Shown: piece by piece, positions 1-12,172 of the stretch
How positions within the stretch are numbered: the stretch's first letter is position 1
Layout of the letters: every line of letters starts with the position of its first letter
DNA from: Metallyticus violacea
Taxonomy: Eukaryota > Arthropoda > Insecta > Mantodea > Metallyticidae
DNA length: 64,000 nucleotides
Reading direction: 5' to 3'
Assembly: GCA_030762175.1 (NCBI GenBank)
Contig: CM060831.1
Location: forward strand, 143,243,501-143,307,500
Made by a program: the position numbers and the translations under genes
The notes under the pieces: model-generated
What the model was told of the DNA's origin: nothing
What the model saw: the letters and a program-made list of their open reading frames with translations, nothing else
The model's database searches: none

Positions 1-144
1 AGAAATTTTGAAAAATTATCACAAATAATATAATGAGGTCTGAGATTACCGATAAATTTATATAATATCTGGAAAGCTCAGACCGTCAAGTGATATTTAT
101 TAGGACTATTTCACGAATAAAATAATAATTTAAATATAATGCCC

Positions 145-490
145 ATAATCTTGGCTTACAAAATTGCAATAAGTGTGAATTTATATTATGAATACTTAAC
201 TTTTCAAGCCATCTTGCAGCAGTAGAATGTCGATTGTTAGTAATTCCAATAGAGAAGAGTCAAATACGAGTTTTGGGCTATTTCATAAATATAATAAAAA
301 TAAAAGTAATATATGTTTGAAATTCGGGCACAGAATATTCATAATTATATAAAATGTTATACTTATTTATGAACAGCTATCTATTCAGATACCGTGGTAC
401 TGAAACAGACGAAAGCCGATTATTACAATCGCTGCAGTTCGATTTACTAATACCAAAAACAAAAACAGAGATAACATTTTACCACTCTGA
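145..490. repeat. dispersed repeat E, copy 1 (empty site for foldback D)
   Basis: This stretch matches 31875-32395 in the same orientation. Shared blocks include GAATGTCGATTGTTAGTAAT near 228-247 and GATTATTACAATCG near 418-431. The second copy is split by a foldback element at the point that here reads aataaaagtaatatatgtttgaaattc around 300-323. This copy therefore shows the uninterrupted state. I see no coding content. The family is not recognised and its left end may lie outside the matched part. Confidence 0.65.
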
Positions 491-2099
491 ATAACTTGTT
501 TTTTTTTTTAATTTATGATTGCTTAGGCAGGTATTGTTACATAATTATAAAATGATTTCAGATTGTTTGGCTGAATACGCAAAAACAATGTTTTAGTGAA
601 TACAATTAACGTAGCTAAATATAAATTTATTGAAAACATATTTATCAAATTTCAATGAAAGATGTGCAATTTCATTAGATACAAAGGATATTTGGGAATT
701 AGTAGATGAAGATGTGGAAACAGAATTTCGTACTTTATGTAATATTGCCGAATGATGTTCTTGATTAATCTTTATGATGCTCAGGAATTATAGTGGAGAT
801 CAAAGAGTTGGCTAAACTGACCAGAAGACAAATGCACATAGAATGGAAAAGGAACTTGATAAAACTTTACGTTAATTTTACTGAGGTTTCGGGCTGTGAT
901 TGGTCAAAATTCAAATTTTTGTTTCATTTCAATGGTCGATTTTATGATGTAAGTGCAAGAGACACAAAAAAAAAAAAAAAACCGCCCTATTTGTGTTCGT
1001 TCGTTTATCGCTTGGAGCAAGTTAGGTAAAGCAGAAAACTGCAAACTTAAAATTTCAAGGTTTCAACCTTGCAGGTGTCTTTGCTATTGAAAAATTAACA
1101 TCATTCTATTCATATTTCGTAACTTTTACAGCATAAGGCAGTTCATAACAAAAAGAAGCTAAATTATTACCAATTTAGTTGCAATACGAATATGACAAAT
1201 GTGGTTTAGTAAAACTGAATTAATAAGTCAGATGTCATGGGCAGAGTGTTTGCATTATTTTTCATTCAATGAGGTAACTTAAACATTTAATACAAACATA
1301 CCAAAAGACACGTTTAAAGTTTTTAACAGATAAACAGTGCTATAAACAACGACAAGGCATTTAAAAACATTACCCTAATAATCTGCATATCCTGGTATTT
1401 GTATTCATAATGAGCTGAACGGAAATACCCACCAGTTCGCCAAGAAGTGGTCAGTGACCTATGACAAGGGCGAACTGTCTCTCTTGTCTTTAAACCAAGC
1501 GCGCATTTCAATGTAACGTGTAGCTTTAGATATTACGTCATTAATTTCCCAGTTGCGACGTAGGTTGAGAATATCGATCGTGCAAGTTGCAAACACATGG
1601 GGTGACGGTAAAATGGTATAAGTCCAAACAATAAACGTTCAGCCTTTGAACCGGTGAAAATACAATAAGATGCGACTATATGACACTAAACTAACCTTTT
1701 CGTTCTCTCTCTCTTATTTTTTTTTTTTTTTGTTTACAGAAAGTTGTGTAATTTAATGATACAGGTTAAAGTAAACAATAACAAATCAAGGCCAGAAATC
1801 GAACTATCAACCTTTGTCACCCACTGAATTACTTCAGTACGAAGGCCCGTAAACAAAAGGTGGTCCTGCAGCCTAGCTTTCATTATTACTTGCCAAATTT
1901 TGCAAGGACCATTCCAAACGCATTTAGTCAATTTTTACCTTAGCTTGATTAAGTTTACAGTTTAAACATGTATTAAAAAGTATTTAAGATTCCTGAAGAG
2001 TAATCAGCTCCATGTAGGAATGTATATGTAATTATGTAGTAAAGAACAACTAGCACACAATTTAACATATATGAACGCCTAACCACTCCACAAAAATTT
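491..2099. other. AT-rich DNA without a supported gene
   Basis: I see only short chance ORFs here, such as 793-1029, which runs through a poly-A stretch, and 1323-1511. None has recognisable motifs or paired splice signals. There is a poly-T run near 1717-1731. A patch of higher GC at about 1430-1510 has no match elsewhere in the window. Confidence 0.5.
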
Positions 2100-2185
2100 C
2101 ATTAAAGTAATAACAAGCAGCTACATGCACATGCATTATACGACCTAGATGACTGGCTTTCCCAGTAAGCAGCTGCGCTCAAATA
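2100..2185 (+). repeat. short dispersed repeat F, copy 1
   Basis: The sequence around TGCACATGCATTATACG (about 2125-2141), followed by a CCCAGTA motif and CTCAAATAA, recurs at 8670-8745 with a few small gaps. This is probably a fragment of an unidentified transposable element. No terminal repeats are visible. Confidence 0.5.
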
Positions 2186-2348
2186 ACTTCTGGATGTCAT
2201 TCAATGATTGTGGTTTATGCATAAAGGCTCTCCATTTCATTTTAGTTCGATAGCTTGTCATTATTTAAATTACCACTTTCTGTAGCTATGGAAGATAAGG
2301 AGTTAATTGAATGGACTGTTTGATCGTCATAGTCCGTTGCAATGGATG

Positions 2349-2616
2349 TTTATATATATATATATATATATATAAATTAACACTAATAATAAAAGTAGAT
2401 AAAGATAAAACACAGAGAAAGAGTCACACTTTCTTTTAATTTTATTTCTGTGTTTTCTAAAATACTTTATTATTTATTACATCTTATACCATTGCAATTT
2501 CAAGTGTGACTCTTTCTCTGTGTTTTATTTTTATCTACTTTTATTATTAGTGTTAATTTGTTACATTGTTAATAGTGTTTCTTTATTTTTATTTTTCATT
2601 AATATTATATATATGC
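2349..2616. repeat. foldback element D, copy 1 (57-bp near-perfect inverted arms)
   Basis: Arms at about 2375-2432 and 2502-2559 are reverse complements with one obvious mismatch. They are separated by a loop of about 70 bp. The left side is a (TA)n run at 2349-2374 and the right side ends in another short TA-rich stretch near 2605-2616. The distal tail (ttgttacattgttaatagtg) is shared with copies at 4640 and 32013. No ORF is present. This fits a non-autonomous foldback or MITE-like element in a TA microsatellite context. Confidence 0.7.
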
Positions 2617-4542
2617 AAACATTTAATTAAAGCCTTAGTTTGTACAACAGCTATATCTGATATTGATTGAGAGTGCATATCAAAAATGGATTTGAGCAAA
2701 TACGAAACGCTCTATGATTTTTCAACAGAGCATACCAAAGCATGAAACGCATGCTCAGGTAATGCATTGAAATGAGAGGATGTAGTGTTTGAACAGTGTT
2801 TGTAAGGTATCTCATTTAACTATCACTTAGTCTATCAGTTGATTTTTTACCAATAAAGTCATATAAGTATGAAACGAAGACTTTTTGTGCCGATTTTTCT
2901 TTAACCGCATGTATATACAAGAAGTTAATTTACGGCATTTATTTCTTGGCTTTCCTACTCTTGCTGCGAATGTTTCTGTCAACCAATGAAATATAAAGAA
3001 ATGCTAAATTTCAACCAATCACAGCTGTCTAGTGGGCTTTCATTGATCTTCCTGTTTTATGAGTATTTACCTAAAAAAAAGTGACGAGCAACAAGCGTAT
3101 AGTCCAAGTACACCGGAAATAAACTACGAAATGGCGGATGTTCATAACCTCGTTTCATAAATTTAAAGAATTCATTATGTATCTGTGTTTCGTAATATGT
3201 GAGTATCACTAGATGGTTACTTTACATTGATCGGTATTAGTAGTTATTACGAAATAAATAAATTGTTTGAAGTACTAGAAATAATTAGTTAAGTTTCTTC
3301 GTCTATATAAACAACTGTTCAAAACAACTTCCAACATAATCTGTTATGTGTACATTGTTATTTTACTGGTCTCTCTTTTTAGATAAATTATAAATATATT
3401 ATAAAATACAAATATTACAAATATTCACGACATTCAAAAGCATAAATTGATTCTTGGGGAAATTAAGTTGGTAGGGAGGAAAAGGAGAATACCTTTATCC
3501 CAAAATAGTGTCTCTGTAATATAATTCAGGTATTAAGAGGTGGAAGAAGTGCTAGTGTTAATTTGAAAACATTTATGTGATATTTATATTCTGAATTCGA
3601 AAAAAAATACCAAATTTCATTAAGATAGAATGACAAAATTTCCCAACATTTTTGGCATCTCCCCGTTTCCTAGGGACTACGATCAGAGACAGCAAGGAAT
3701 ATGTAGGAAAGATCAAAATTTACATTATTTAATAATTCGTTCCATTATTTATTCATTCGCCGATTCATTCATTTTGGAAATTAAAAATGAACTTTTGTTT
3801 TCTTTTGAAGTTGTATAATTCTTATTATTTTGGGTATACAAGACGAATGCTTTATTTTAAACTATTAAAACTTATTTTCATATATTTTTGTGTTTTATTT
3901 TGGAATATCAATAGAATGTTCTTACCGCTAGATGAACTGTTAAGATATTTCGTTAAAGAGAAAGGCTGTAGTTATTAACTTTGCCCTACATCGTCATGTT
4001 AAGGTATTTAACAGTCAGTAAATATTACAGAATTTCAAGACACATAGCTTAATAACTAAAGCAAGGAACATTTAATTGTTAAAGTATACCTAAATATATT
4101 GATATTAAATGTTTTAAAAATTCCTATTCGAATGAGATATTTTATGTCACAGAGACATTGCAATATTATTGACCAAAGATTGTACTAAAATGTTTTATAA
4201 TTTAAAGCGAATACGAATTTCAGGAGATTATTAATAAGCTCTATTAATATTTCAGTAACCACTTGAGTATGCCTAAAATATGTATTTTGTTATTATGCAC
4301 AATAAAATGGGAAAACATACAGAAAACCTCTAACTGAAATAAGCGACCAAACGCTTAATTGAAAGATGATAATCTGCCCTGTTGCGGTTCAATGTTAGCT
4401 ACTAGCTATCGGTAACAGAATCACTGAAAATTTATTGAGACATTTATAACTATTATTTTATGATTTTTTAGGATAGTTCTTCATATTTTCTTATTTTTCT
4501 TGATAAGTATGTGTTTTTCTTATACTTATATACTTATTTTTA
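2617..4542. other. AT-rich DNA without a supported gene
   Basis: No coding motif, RNA gene or element end was recognised. Two overlapping short ORFs at 3630-3978 are hydrophobic, AT-driven chance frames with no start context or splice signals. Confidence 0.5.
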
Positions 4543-4548
4543 TTATTA

Positions 4549-4589
<41 letters not shown>
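4543..4589 (+). repeat. (AAT)n microsatellite
   Basis: About fifteen uninterrupted AAT units. It lies just upstream of foldback copy 2. A short GTAT-repeat run follows at about 4626-4642. Confidence 0.9.
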
Positions 4590-4590
<1 letters not shown>

Positions 4591-4639
4591 TAATGTTATT
4601 GTGTAGTAAGTTATAGAAATATATAAGTATGTATGTATG

Positions 4640-5022
4640 TATATATAATATAAAAGAAAAAATAAAGTAACACTATTAATAATGTAACAAATTAACAGTA
4701 ATTATAAAAGCAGAAAAGGATAAAACACTAAGAGAAAGTCACACATGTAATCGCTATATTTCGAACTACTAGAGTTCTTCTATGTTACAATTACTGTCAA
4801 TTTGTTACATTGTTAATAGTGTTACTTTATTTTTATTTTTCTTTTATATTGTTTGCGCCTCTAGTGTTGCTTTTAAATTTGCTTTTGCGTGTTTTGCTTT
4901 TGGCTTCTTTACTATTTATCTATAATTATTTTAATTTTATTTCTTACTTTCTCTGTGTTTTCTAATACACTCTATTGTTTAATATGTCTTATACTATGAC
5001 ATCTATCTAAGGTCATGCTATG

Positions 5023-5062
<40 letters not shown>
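4640..5062. repeat. foldback element D, copy 2 (extended form)
   Basis: The left arm (about 4659-4706) and right arm (about 4789-4838) are inverted copies carrying the family motif taacactattaa/aatgtaacaaatt. The loop is about 82 bp. To the right, about 4935-5000 (tgtgttttctaa... tcttatac) matches the loop of copy 1. The element therefore probably extends to the (AT)n run at 5029-5062. Noncoding. Confidence 0.6.
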
Positions 5063-5069
<7 letters not shown>

Positions 5070-6313
5070 ATCCAAAGCAAATGATAGTTTGAGAAATGCC
5101 TAATATTAAAGTACCACTTCAGTTTTCTTTTGTTTAGCAACACAATGAAACAGCGTGTTGAAAGTGTTATATTTTTCACTTTAATCCCTTCTTGCACAAG
5201 ACCCAAGCATTTTGTGTTGGTGTGTTTGTAACGAGAGCTGTGATTGGCCAGCTGAGCGGGTGTGTCATGGGCAGACTAGAGTTTGCGCAACCGTGGAAGG
5301 TATAGCTGGTTCCAAAATCGAGGCACCCTTAGGCTACTTTAACGTGCCTATGTCGACCAACAGCCCGGTGATATATCGATCGTTTTGTTGTTCTTTTCTT
5401 ATCGTTAACTTGTTGTGCTATCTGGCCTTTTACAAAGTGTGAATACTTGTGCGTTCAAAACAATGTAACCAACATTTACTTGCTTTCCTCTGTGTTTTTC
5501 TTTTGAATGAATACGAGCGTCGAGTATTTTAAGTACATTCTATGTAGAGTTTGTTTCTTATCTCCTTTTCATAACTAGCACGCAACCCGCAATCTACATT
5601 TTGCATTTTTTATAACTCTAGTTCCATATCACTTTACGTCCTTCCTTATAATTGCATTTTATTCATTATTTATTAAAGTCTTTCTATATTCATACTGTTA
5701 TAAAAAGTCTTCTTTAATGTTTACGATTTCTGGATTTACTGAAATTTAATTTATTTCGTTCAGAAATTTTACTATCGAATACTATTGCTACATGTTTTGA
5801 ATATGTTATATATTGTCTAGTCTATTATTTGCAATTGTCTAAGTAGATTTTACAGCTGGGTGTCAAAGTGTTTTGATTCTTCGGAGCTTTCAATCTGTAG
5901 TATGTTGGAATGTGATGTTTTTTGCCGTCTTGCTTATTTATTGACAATGGTTTGACAATTGTATTACTTATTATGGTTATTTCTTTAAGTAGGCATTATC
6001 TTCATTTCTATTATCTATTCTTGTATTACTATGATTAAGATAACTATCGTTTTCGATCGACTTCATCAGCCATGTTCTCTTAAATAAACAGATTTTCTCT
6101 CCATGCATTCCTCATGATGACTTTTGGAAAATATCTATTCTTCGAAGATTGCCCAATTTTTTTTAAACTATTAAACTATTGCTGCTCTTCTGTTTCTCCT
6201 GCTTAAGTTTTATTTCTCGTTTTTCTAATTTAGGTTAACAACATTGTCAACATTTGTCTTGTATTGTTGATCAAAGCTAACTTTGGCATGTTGAAGGCTC
6301 TAAAGCATTTTAC
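5063..6313. other. no gene supported; a GC-richer patch at 5210-5400
   Basis: A 76-codon frame at 5212-5442 covers a locally GC-richer patch, but it has no recognisable domain and its start context is unremarkable. The segment ggctactttaacgtgcc (about 5332-5348) resembles the cacgttaaag motif near 36883, so the patch may be a decayed repeat. The rest is AT-rich and featureless. Confidence 0.4.
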
Positions 6314-7529
6314 TAGGGATGTTCGAATATGAATTACACAATAGTTGTTTATGTCTTATTTATTATGCAACATAGTTCAATATACTTGACATCTCTCAAC
6401 ATACTCCCCACCAACGTCAAAAGCAGCATTGCCATCTTCCTGGTAACTTCATTATGGCGTCGTGTTGCTGAAATTTTTACCTGCAGCGAGTCTTTCATGT
6501 TGTCGAATAGGACATAATCAGATGGAGTGAGATCCGATGAATATGGGGGATGAGGCACAATAATGAACCCCAGAGATACCAACTTTGAGGTAGAAGTGTT
6601 GCTGATGTGGGATTGCACATTTTCATGTTGAAGGAAAACTCCTGTCGACAACTTCCCTTTTCGCCTTTGCTGTATCCCGTGTCTAAACCTTATAAAAGTC
6701 TCGCAGTACACCTCACTGTTGACAGACATTCCCTGAGGAAGCCAATCCGTTAGCAGTAAGCCTGAAGTACTCCAAAAGAAGATGATCTTCTGTCCTGCAG
6801 ATGGAGCAGCAAGACATTTCTTGGGTTGGGGAATCCCTACATGTTTCCATTGCATGTATTGGACTTTTCTTTGTGTGATTAGTCACCAGCTTCTGCAACA
6901 AATCCGAATATTCATTGTACTTTTTCTACTACAGACGACAGACTTCAACCGTTTTGTCTTTCTGTGTCTGTTTCATTTCCACACAATGTGCGTCCCCCTT
7001 TTTCATATTCAAACCGTGGTGAATAATGGTGTGAAGCGTTCCACTGCCGAGGCTTGTCTCACATTCCAGTTCATCAAAGGTTATGCGCGTACCAGCCATA
7101 ATTATTCAAACCTAACCTCAATGTTTCTGGAGACCGCGATGTTTTCAGACCACTAGCACTCACATTCTTGTATGCAGATTCCCTGCGAATGGTGAACCCA
7201 TTCGTACAGTTGTAAACTGTCTTCAGTGCAGGCGCTTCTTGACCACATATCGCGGTTAAACGTCTGTCAATTTCTGCAGCTTTGACACCTTCCTTCCACA
7301 AAAACCATACAGTTAATATTTGTCCACGAGAACCGACTTCCACATTGTCTACGTCTTTCTCTATTTGACAACAAATGAACACTGTTCTTTCGTTACACAC
7401 TCTGTTTATAACCGCCATCTAGCTTGTGTATGGCATATTAGTATCGGTCCATTATCTTATGAATACCCATAAAACGCGCGATATTCCTAAAACAACGCTA
7501 TTGTAAATCATTTGCGAACATTCTTCGTA
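6314..7529 (-). mobile_element. mariner element with terminal inverted repeats (decayed)
   Basis: The element is flanked by TA at 6314-6315 and 7528-7529. Its ends are imperfect inverted repeats: the left reads gggatgttcgaatatgaatt and the right, read inward, gaatgttcgcaaatgattta. At about 1.2 kb it is near the usual 1.3 kb of mariners. Both termini and the coding remnants run on the minus strand. A second element of the same family lies at 29690-31042, and the two share 5' sequence such as ggaccgata and the start region atggc. About 35 extra bases in the 5' leader distinguish this copy. Confidence 0.85.
6349..7418 (-). pseudogene. mariner transposase, inactivated
   Basis: The minus-strand frame from 7418 (MAVINRVCNERTVF) covers the N-terminal helix-turn-helix region. 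The frame at 6855-6349 covers the C-terminal catalytic half. Recognisable mariner motifs are WLPQGMSVNSEVYCETFIRF, RRKGKLSTGVFLQHENVQSH and HPPYSSDLTPSDYVLF. The second catalytic motif, normally HDN, reads HEN. The segment with the first aspartate is frame-broken: the text before the Lys-Arg block reads VTNHTKK where the sibling at 29690 keeps THDESW. The third aspartate (DLTPSDY) is present. A transposase with these lesions would not be active. The DDE family call is established knowledge and the inactivity is inference. Confidence 0.85.
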
Positions 7530-8390
7530 TCTTGTAAACTTGACTTTAAGATCTATAGGATTATTTTGATGTTGAATAAGAATAATTTAGAACCTATAAA
7601 AATATGTTATATAAACATTAACACAAATAAAAAATACATTTCTTTCACCTATATATTTATTTTATTATTAATGGTACATTTTGTATATTAACAGGCATGT
7701 TTAACGGAAGTATGCGACGATTTTCAGTAAATGTTATACATTTGCCATTTCTAAAACATGAGATATCTCTATACATGTTGTGAATGTAACACGCAAATGA
7801 AAACAACTTTTGGAACCTGCATCCAGATTTCGGTTAACATCAATAGTTTAGAACTTTGAGTCTAATTTGGTAATGATTTCTTCCAACCACTGTGTTGCGT
7901 CATTACATGACGTCACGCACTGATGAAAAAATATTATAAAATCGTTGCCTATTTCTGTTAAACACGTGTTAAAATGTAAAATACACAAAGAACACTATAA
8001 AAAGTGAAACAAATGTGTTTTATTTACATGAAAGTTTGTGAGCCATAGATTCTAAATTATTAGAGTTTAAGGATAGCTATATTTATATATGCCTACAGTA
8101 TGCAGTACAGCGATTCGGAACACGATTCTGGTCATTGAGAGATTCTATCTCTGATAATTTTTAACATTGGCGTGCAGTTTATATGACTAAAATGCGATTT
8201 ACAAGATATTTCCTTGCGAAGCACCTTACCATTTCTCTGCAAGTCACCGTTATCTCATATGTTTCGTAAATAAAAACTCGTTCTTCAAGACAATATTTAT
8301 ATAATGCCGTAACTAATGAATAGCAATTAGCCTACAAAATACACGAATGCACAACCACTCGCTGTCAAAGCCTCTCTCAAACTAACTATA
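7530..8390. other. no gene seen
   Basis: AT-rich sequence between the mariner and a SINE. Its last ten or so bases are the left target-site duplication of the SINE. No exon, RNA gene or repeat was recognised. Confidence 0.5.
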
Positions 8391-8662
8391 TCGGTCCTGG
8401 TGGTGTAGTGGTTACCATACTTGCCTCCTAAACCCAAAACGCGGGTTCGAATCCGGCCAGGACGTAAAAATCCTAAGTATGGCTTCCTTCGGAAGGGAAG
8501 TAAAGCCGTGGGTCCCGTGTCGTACATTTACGGCACGAAAAAGAACCTCAAGCCTGAAAGAGAGGCCTCTGAGCAAAATTTGTCGGCCGTTTCAAGCCCC
8601 GAGTTGAATGGGACGCTGATGACCTGGGTGTTAAAGAGCGTACATAAATAAATTAATAAAAA
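8391..8662 (+). mobile_element. SINE family A, full length, with target-site duplication
   Basis: A tRNA-like head (8391-8462) contains a box A, TGGTGTAGTGG, and a box B, GGTTCGAATCC, the two internal RNA polymerase III promoter blocks. The unrelated body contains ggcttccttcggaagggaag, cggcacgaaaaagaacctca and gagcaaaatttgtcggccg. It ends in an A/T-rich tail. The flanks aaactaacta (8379-8388 and 8663-8672) are a perfect 10-bp target-site duplication. This is the best + strand reference copy of a family with ten copies in the window. The apparent 76-codon frame inside it is not a gene. Confidence 0.9.
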
Positions 8663-8669
8663 AAACTAA

Positions 8670-8745
8670 CTACTAGCTGCTATCTGCACATGCATTATAC
8701 GGTTTTGATGTCTGCTTCTCCCAGTACGCAACTCAAATAATCTCA
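8670..8745 (+). repeat. short dispersed repeat F, copy 2
   Basis: It matches 2100-2185 and is centred on TGCACATGCATTATACG with downstream CCCAGTA and CTCAAATAA. It starts exactly where the SINE target duplication ends, so the SINE probably inserted at the edge of or into an older F copy. Confidence 0.5.
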
Positions 8746-10924
8746 CTTTGTAAAACAACTTTTAAAAATATTAAGCAATGCTGACGTTATTAGTCAATAC
8801 TAGGGAATCACAGTTTTCATGCTAACGTGTCAATAACATTATAAAACGCATGAAACTACCTAAGACCTGCATGATTACATTTAGCCCGTTTTAAAAAAGC
8901 GTTGCCATATTAAAAATCCAGCCACACGAGGATTTATATGTCAATTCAACAAAAACTATCATTTTGGCAAGTTGAAGGAATTTTTATATTAATTAATAAT
9001 TCATAATATAAAAATGTTTCACCTTTACAAATTGACATTTCTGCAATATGCGTATCCATGTTTTGTTATCCATTAACAAACTAATGTGCACTTCGTTTTA
9101 CATAACACTCTCGCCTTCCTTATATCTAAATCTTTTGCGCGTTGAATTAAATTGGTTTATTGTTGCGACATCTTGTTGGCAGCGTGTAGTATGACATTTT
9201 AAGTTGTATGGGCGACTCGATGACTCAGCTTGGAATGTACGATAATTTAAGAATTACAACTTTATATTAGAAAAAATATACAAATATACATGTTTATATT
9301 GCTTATGGAATATTAAAGTAACCTAGGAAATTTCAATATATTTTTATAATTTTATTTATAGAGAATGTTAAATTAAAAATTTAATTTTCCTTTTTCGAAT
9401 TAAAATTTGATAGTTTTCGTAAAATATTTATGTAAAATTTAACTAATAAAAAGCTAAACGCAATAACTTTCCTGGCAAATGACTGTCGCGGTTTGCTGTT
9501 ACGAAAGCAAATGTAATTTCTAATTCGGTTTGCAGTTAAGAAATGAACATAACTCAAGTCTGTGTTATTAATTACAGTGTTTAGTGAAGTAAAATTTTCC
9601 ATGTTATAAAGTAATAAAATGTTGTCATTAGAACAGATAAAAGATATAGTCTATAGTAGTAACCCCATACTTTACAGGAGTTAAAGGAAATATACGGGCA
9701 GAAATTGGAAGAGTTCGGTAAGCTGAAAACAAACAAAAAAAAAACAGTAAAGTTTAAAATATCTAATACTTTGAAGTTTTGTTTATCAGAATCACTTTTG
9801 TTTGATGCAAAGCACTAGCTGTACACTCAATAAAACTTGCATAAGAAAAATTAGACCAATCCAAGCATTACTACAGGCGATTCTACTGCACAATTCCCCT
9901 TAACCCCGTAACCGTTGCAACGCCCATGATAATGTGTTTTTATTACCTGATGGTCAGCGATAAGGCTAGCCTCTCGCCAGCTCAGTTGCCAGATTAAACA
10001 CGTCCCAAGCGCCAAAAAAGTAATTTCTCGCCTACTGTACAGGGAACACGATTTTAAATAACTCTTATAACAGGCTAGTTTTCATAGTGAAATAAAGCTA
10101 AACTTGTGTCCATGCTATTGTTGATCAAAATTGTGCGAGTAGAAATGCCAGGGAAACTTGTTCATCGACGGAGCCGGCTACTGGCACAAATTGCATTCAG
10201 CTGCGGACGCAGACGAAAAATAACCCTCTGTATTTACAAAATTAGCGCTTTGCAAAATTAGAAACATAAGGAAACAAGTCAAATCAACACATTTGATCAG
10301 TTGAAAATCTCAGACGAATTATACACTTACAAAGAACAATTAAATTGGAATTATATTATAAAAAGCATTGAGTTAAAATAAATATATTTAACAATTTTTA
10401 CGAATTTCTAAAATAGAATATTCAAAGAGGAAATTTGTAATAATTAATAAATAAGAAGACGATTTTACTCGTTTCAACATCCAGCATTATTTAATGTGTG
10501 TTTGAAAACAAGCATTGAAGAAATTAAACAGAAAATACGTTATGTACTTTTTATAAATAACATAATACGGAAAATTTTGGGGAAACTGGTGTCAAAATGA
10601 GATTCAAGGTAATTTACCTAACACAACAGGAAATAATTTTGTAAATATAAATAGGTGCTTAAAACTTCGATTGCCAAATAAACGAACTTATTAAATCAAA
10701 ATTTAAAGTTAAGAATATAACTTATGACTTCATTTCCAAAAACAGTACTTTCAAACAAAACACAAGAAAAAAGAAATCAAGGAAAACCACTAGAAAGAAC
10801 GGGCAAGTGAAAATCGGAACAGGAAAGGTCTAAAGTCTATAAATTTTATATTCTAACAAAATAATAATTAATACAATTTACAGCAAACTTTGCTACTAAG
10901 TGTAAAATTGAATACACTGATACA
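8746..10924. other. AT-rich DNA; one weak exon candidate
   Basis: Mostly featureless AT-rich DNA. At 9678-9717 a 40-nt open stretch (ELKEIYGQKLEEF) lies between an acceptor-like actttacag and a donor-like gtaagc. The polypyrimidine tract is weak and no neighbours are known. A GC-richer patch at 9890-10020 has no match in the window. Confidence 0.4.
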
Positions 10925-11262
10925 CCTTTTGTACCTACATCCCCCAAGGCGATTCACGGATGGACGTAAGCGGAATCTCTAATTACCGGCTGTCATGGGA
11001 CCTGCAAAATTCAAAACCACGACCCGGACAGGGCCCCATAGACGTGTGGAACTTTCCAAAGCGAAAATCTACCTCCATGCCGCACAGCACCAGTACACCC
11101 TCTACCCTGCAACCAGAACCAACGGGGGAGCAATACTTGCCTAAGCAGCCAGAGGAAACGTTGAAAAACTCAAGATCAGAATGACTGGGCCAAGCGGCTT
11201 TCAACTCGGGACCTCCTAAATGCAAGTTCTAAGCATTATTGCCTAAACCATCCTGTTTGCTC
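10925..11262 (-). mobile_element. SINE-like family C, copy 1
   Basis: On the minus strand the head reads ggatggtttaggcaataatg and then, about 35 bp later, a box-B-like cccgagttgaaagcc. The body shares the order of motifs seen in the copies at 16040 and 56666: a head, a gag/agt-tttt-aggtttc-like block, and a GC-rich body. It is much more diverged than those copies. The two overlapping ORFs across it (74 and 80 codons) are a consequence of its GC content. Confidence 0.55.
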
Positions 11263-11916
11263 CTAGGTAAGGAGGATTATCAGTTAAAACTTCGGGAATA
11301 TATAAGTGATCTGTAAGAGTATTACGTGTTTGGAATTATTGACGCAATACTGTTATTATTTAAACAACATCTTTTATTCCCAAAAATGCTTTTGAGCCTT
11401 ACGAAATAAAAACTTAAATATTTACAAAAATGGTTGAAGAAAGAATGTTTTAACATATGCATGCACATAAAATGCTTACTTTTTTAAGTTTAAAAGTATT
11501 AATAATTAATACAGAACAGTATTCAAAACTATTTTGGCAAAAAGAAAGGTATTCTGCAGTAAGTACATAGTAATTTTGTCATTCATATTCCTATTTACTT
11601 TAAGAGAAAGGTCCTCTTGAAGATTTTTTAAAATAAATACAAAACATTATATTTAAAGTAAAATATTTTCAATTTCAAACCAATTTTAAATAGCGTTTTA
11701 AATACATTTCGTTCATAAATATTCAATTTTTTTCGCAAATGGGTGTTCGTATATTTTAATATAAAATTATTTTTTAAAATATATTTATTTACTAAATATC
11801 GCTGGAAGCATTATAAAAACTGTAAATTAGGTCAAACATTTTTTTTTTACTTAAATACAAAGACAAACATTTTTGTGTTGTTTTCCAAAGTTGGTTTTCT
11901 TTAAATATCGTTGTTA
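11263..11916. other. very AT-rich, nothing recognised
   Basis: Homopolymer-rich sequence without ORFs, element ends or splice-like signals that can be paired. Confidence 0.55.
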
Positions 11917-12172
11917 ATTTTATTTATTTACGACGCTCTTTAACATTTCAGATCACAGCGTCCCATTTAATTCAGAGCGTGAAAAGGTCGATAAATTTTG
12001 CTCAGAGGCCTCTTCTATCAGGCTTGCGATTTTCTTTTATGTGCCGTAAATCTACGACACGGGACCCACAACTTTATTCCCTTCTAAAGGATGCCATACA
12101 TAGGATTTTTACGCCCGAAAAAAATGTATCGACCCTGGCTAGGATTGAACCCGCGATCTTGGGTCTACGAGG
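11917..12172 (-). mobile_element. SINE family A, head-truncated
   Basis: Minus-strand copy with an intact body: cgacgctctttaacat tail block, ttttgctcagaggcctcttc, gacacgggaccca. Box B (ggattgaacccg) is preserved, but the sequence stops at gggtctacgag, losing box A and the first ~45 bp of the tRNA-like head. No clear target duplication. A longer frame that reads through the right edge (to 12338) is fortuitous. Confidence 0.8.

Noticed and set aside
793..1029. 78-codon ORF
   Set aside because: It runs through a 15-bp A-run, has no homology that I recognise and lacks promoter or splice signals.
5212..5442. 76-codon Cys-rich secreted peptide
   Set aside because: No signal peptide at the start, a hydrophobic end instead, no splice support and possible repeat sequence in the middle.
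8391..8465. tRNA gene
   Set aside because: Box A and box B are present, but the sequence continues into the SINE body, has a target duplication and does not give a good cloverleaf. The same applies to the heads at 15811, 39079, 55376 and 56666.
9678..9717. 40-nt exon ELKEIYGQKLEEF
   Set aside because: The signals are acceptable but the length is not a multiple of three, the pyrimidine tract is poor and no partner exon was found. Kept only as a weak note.
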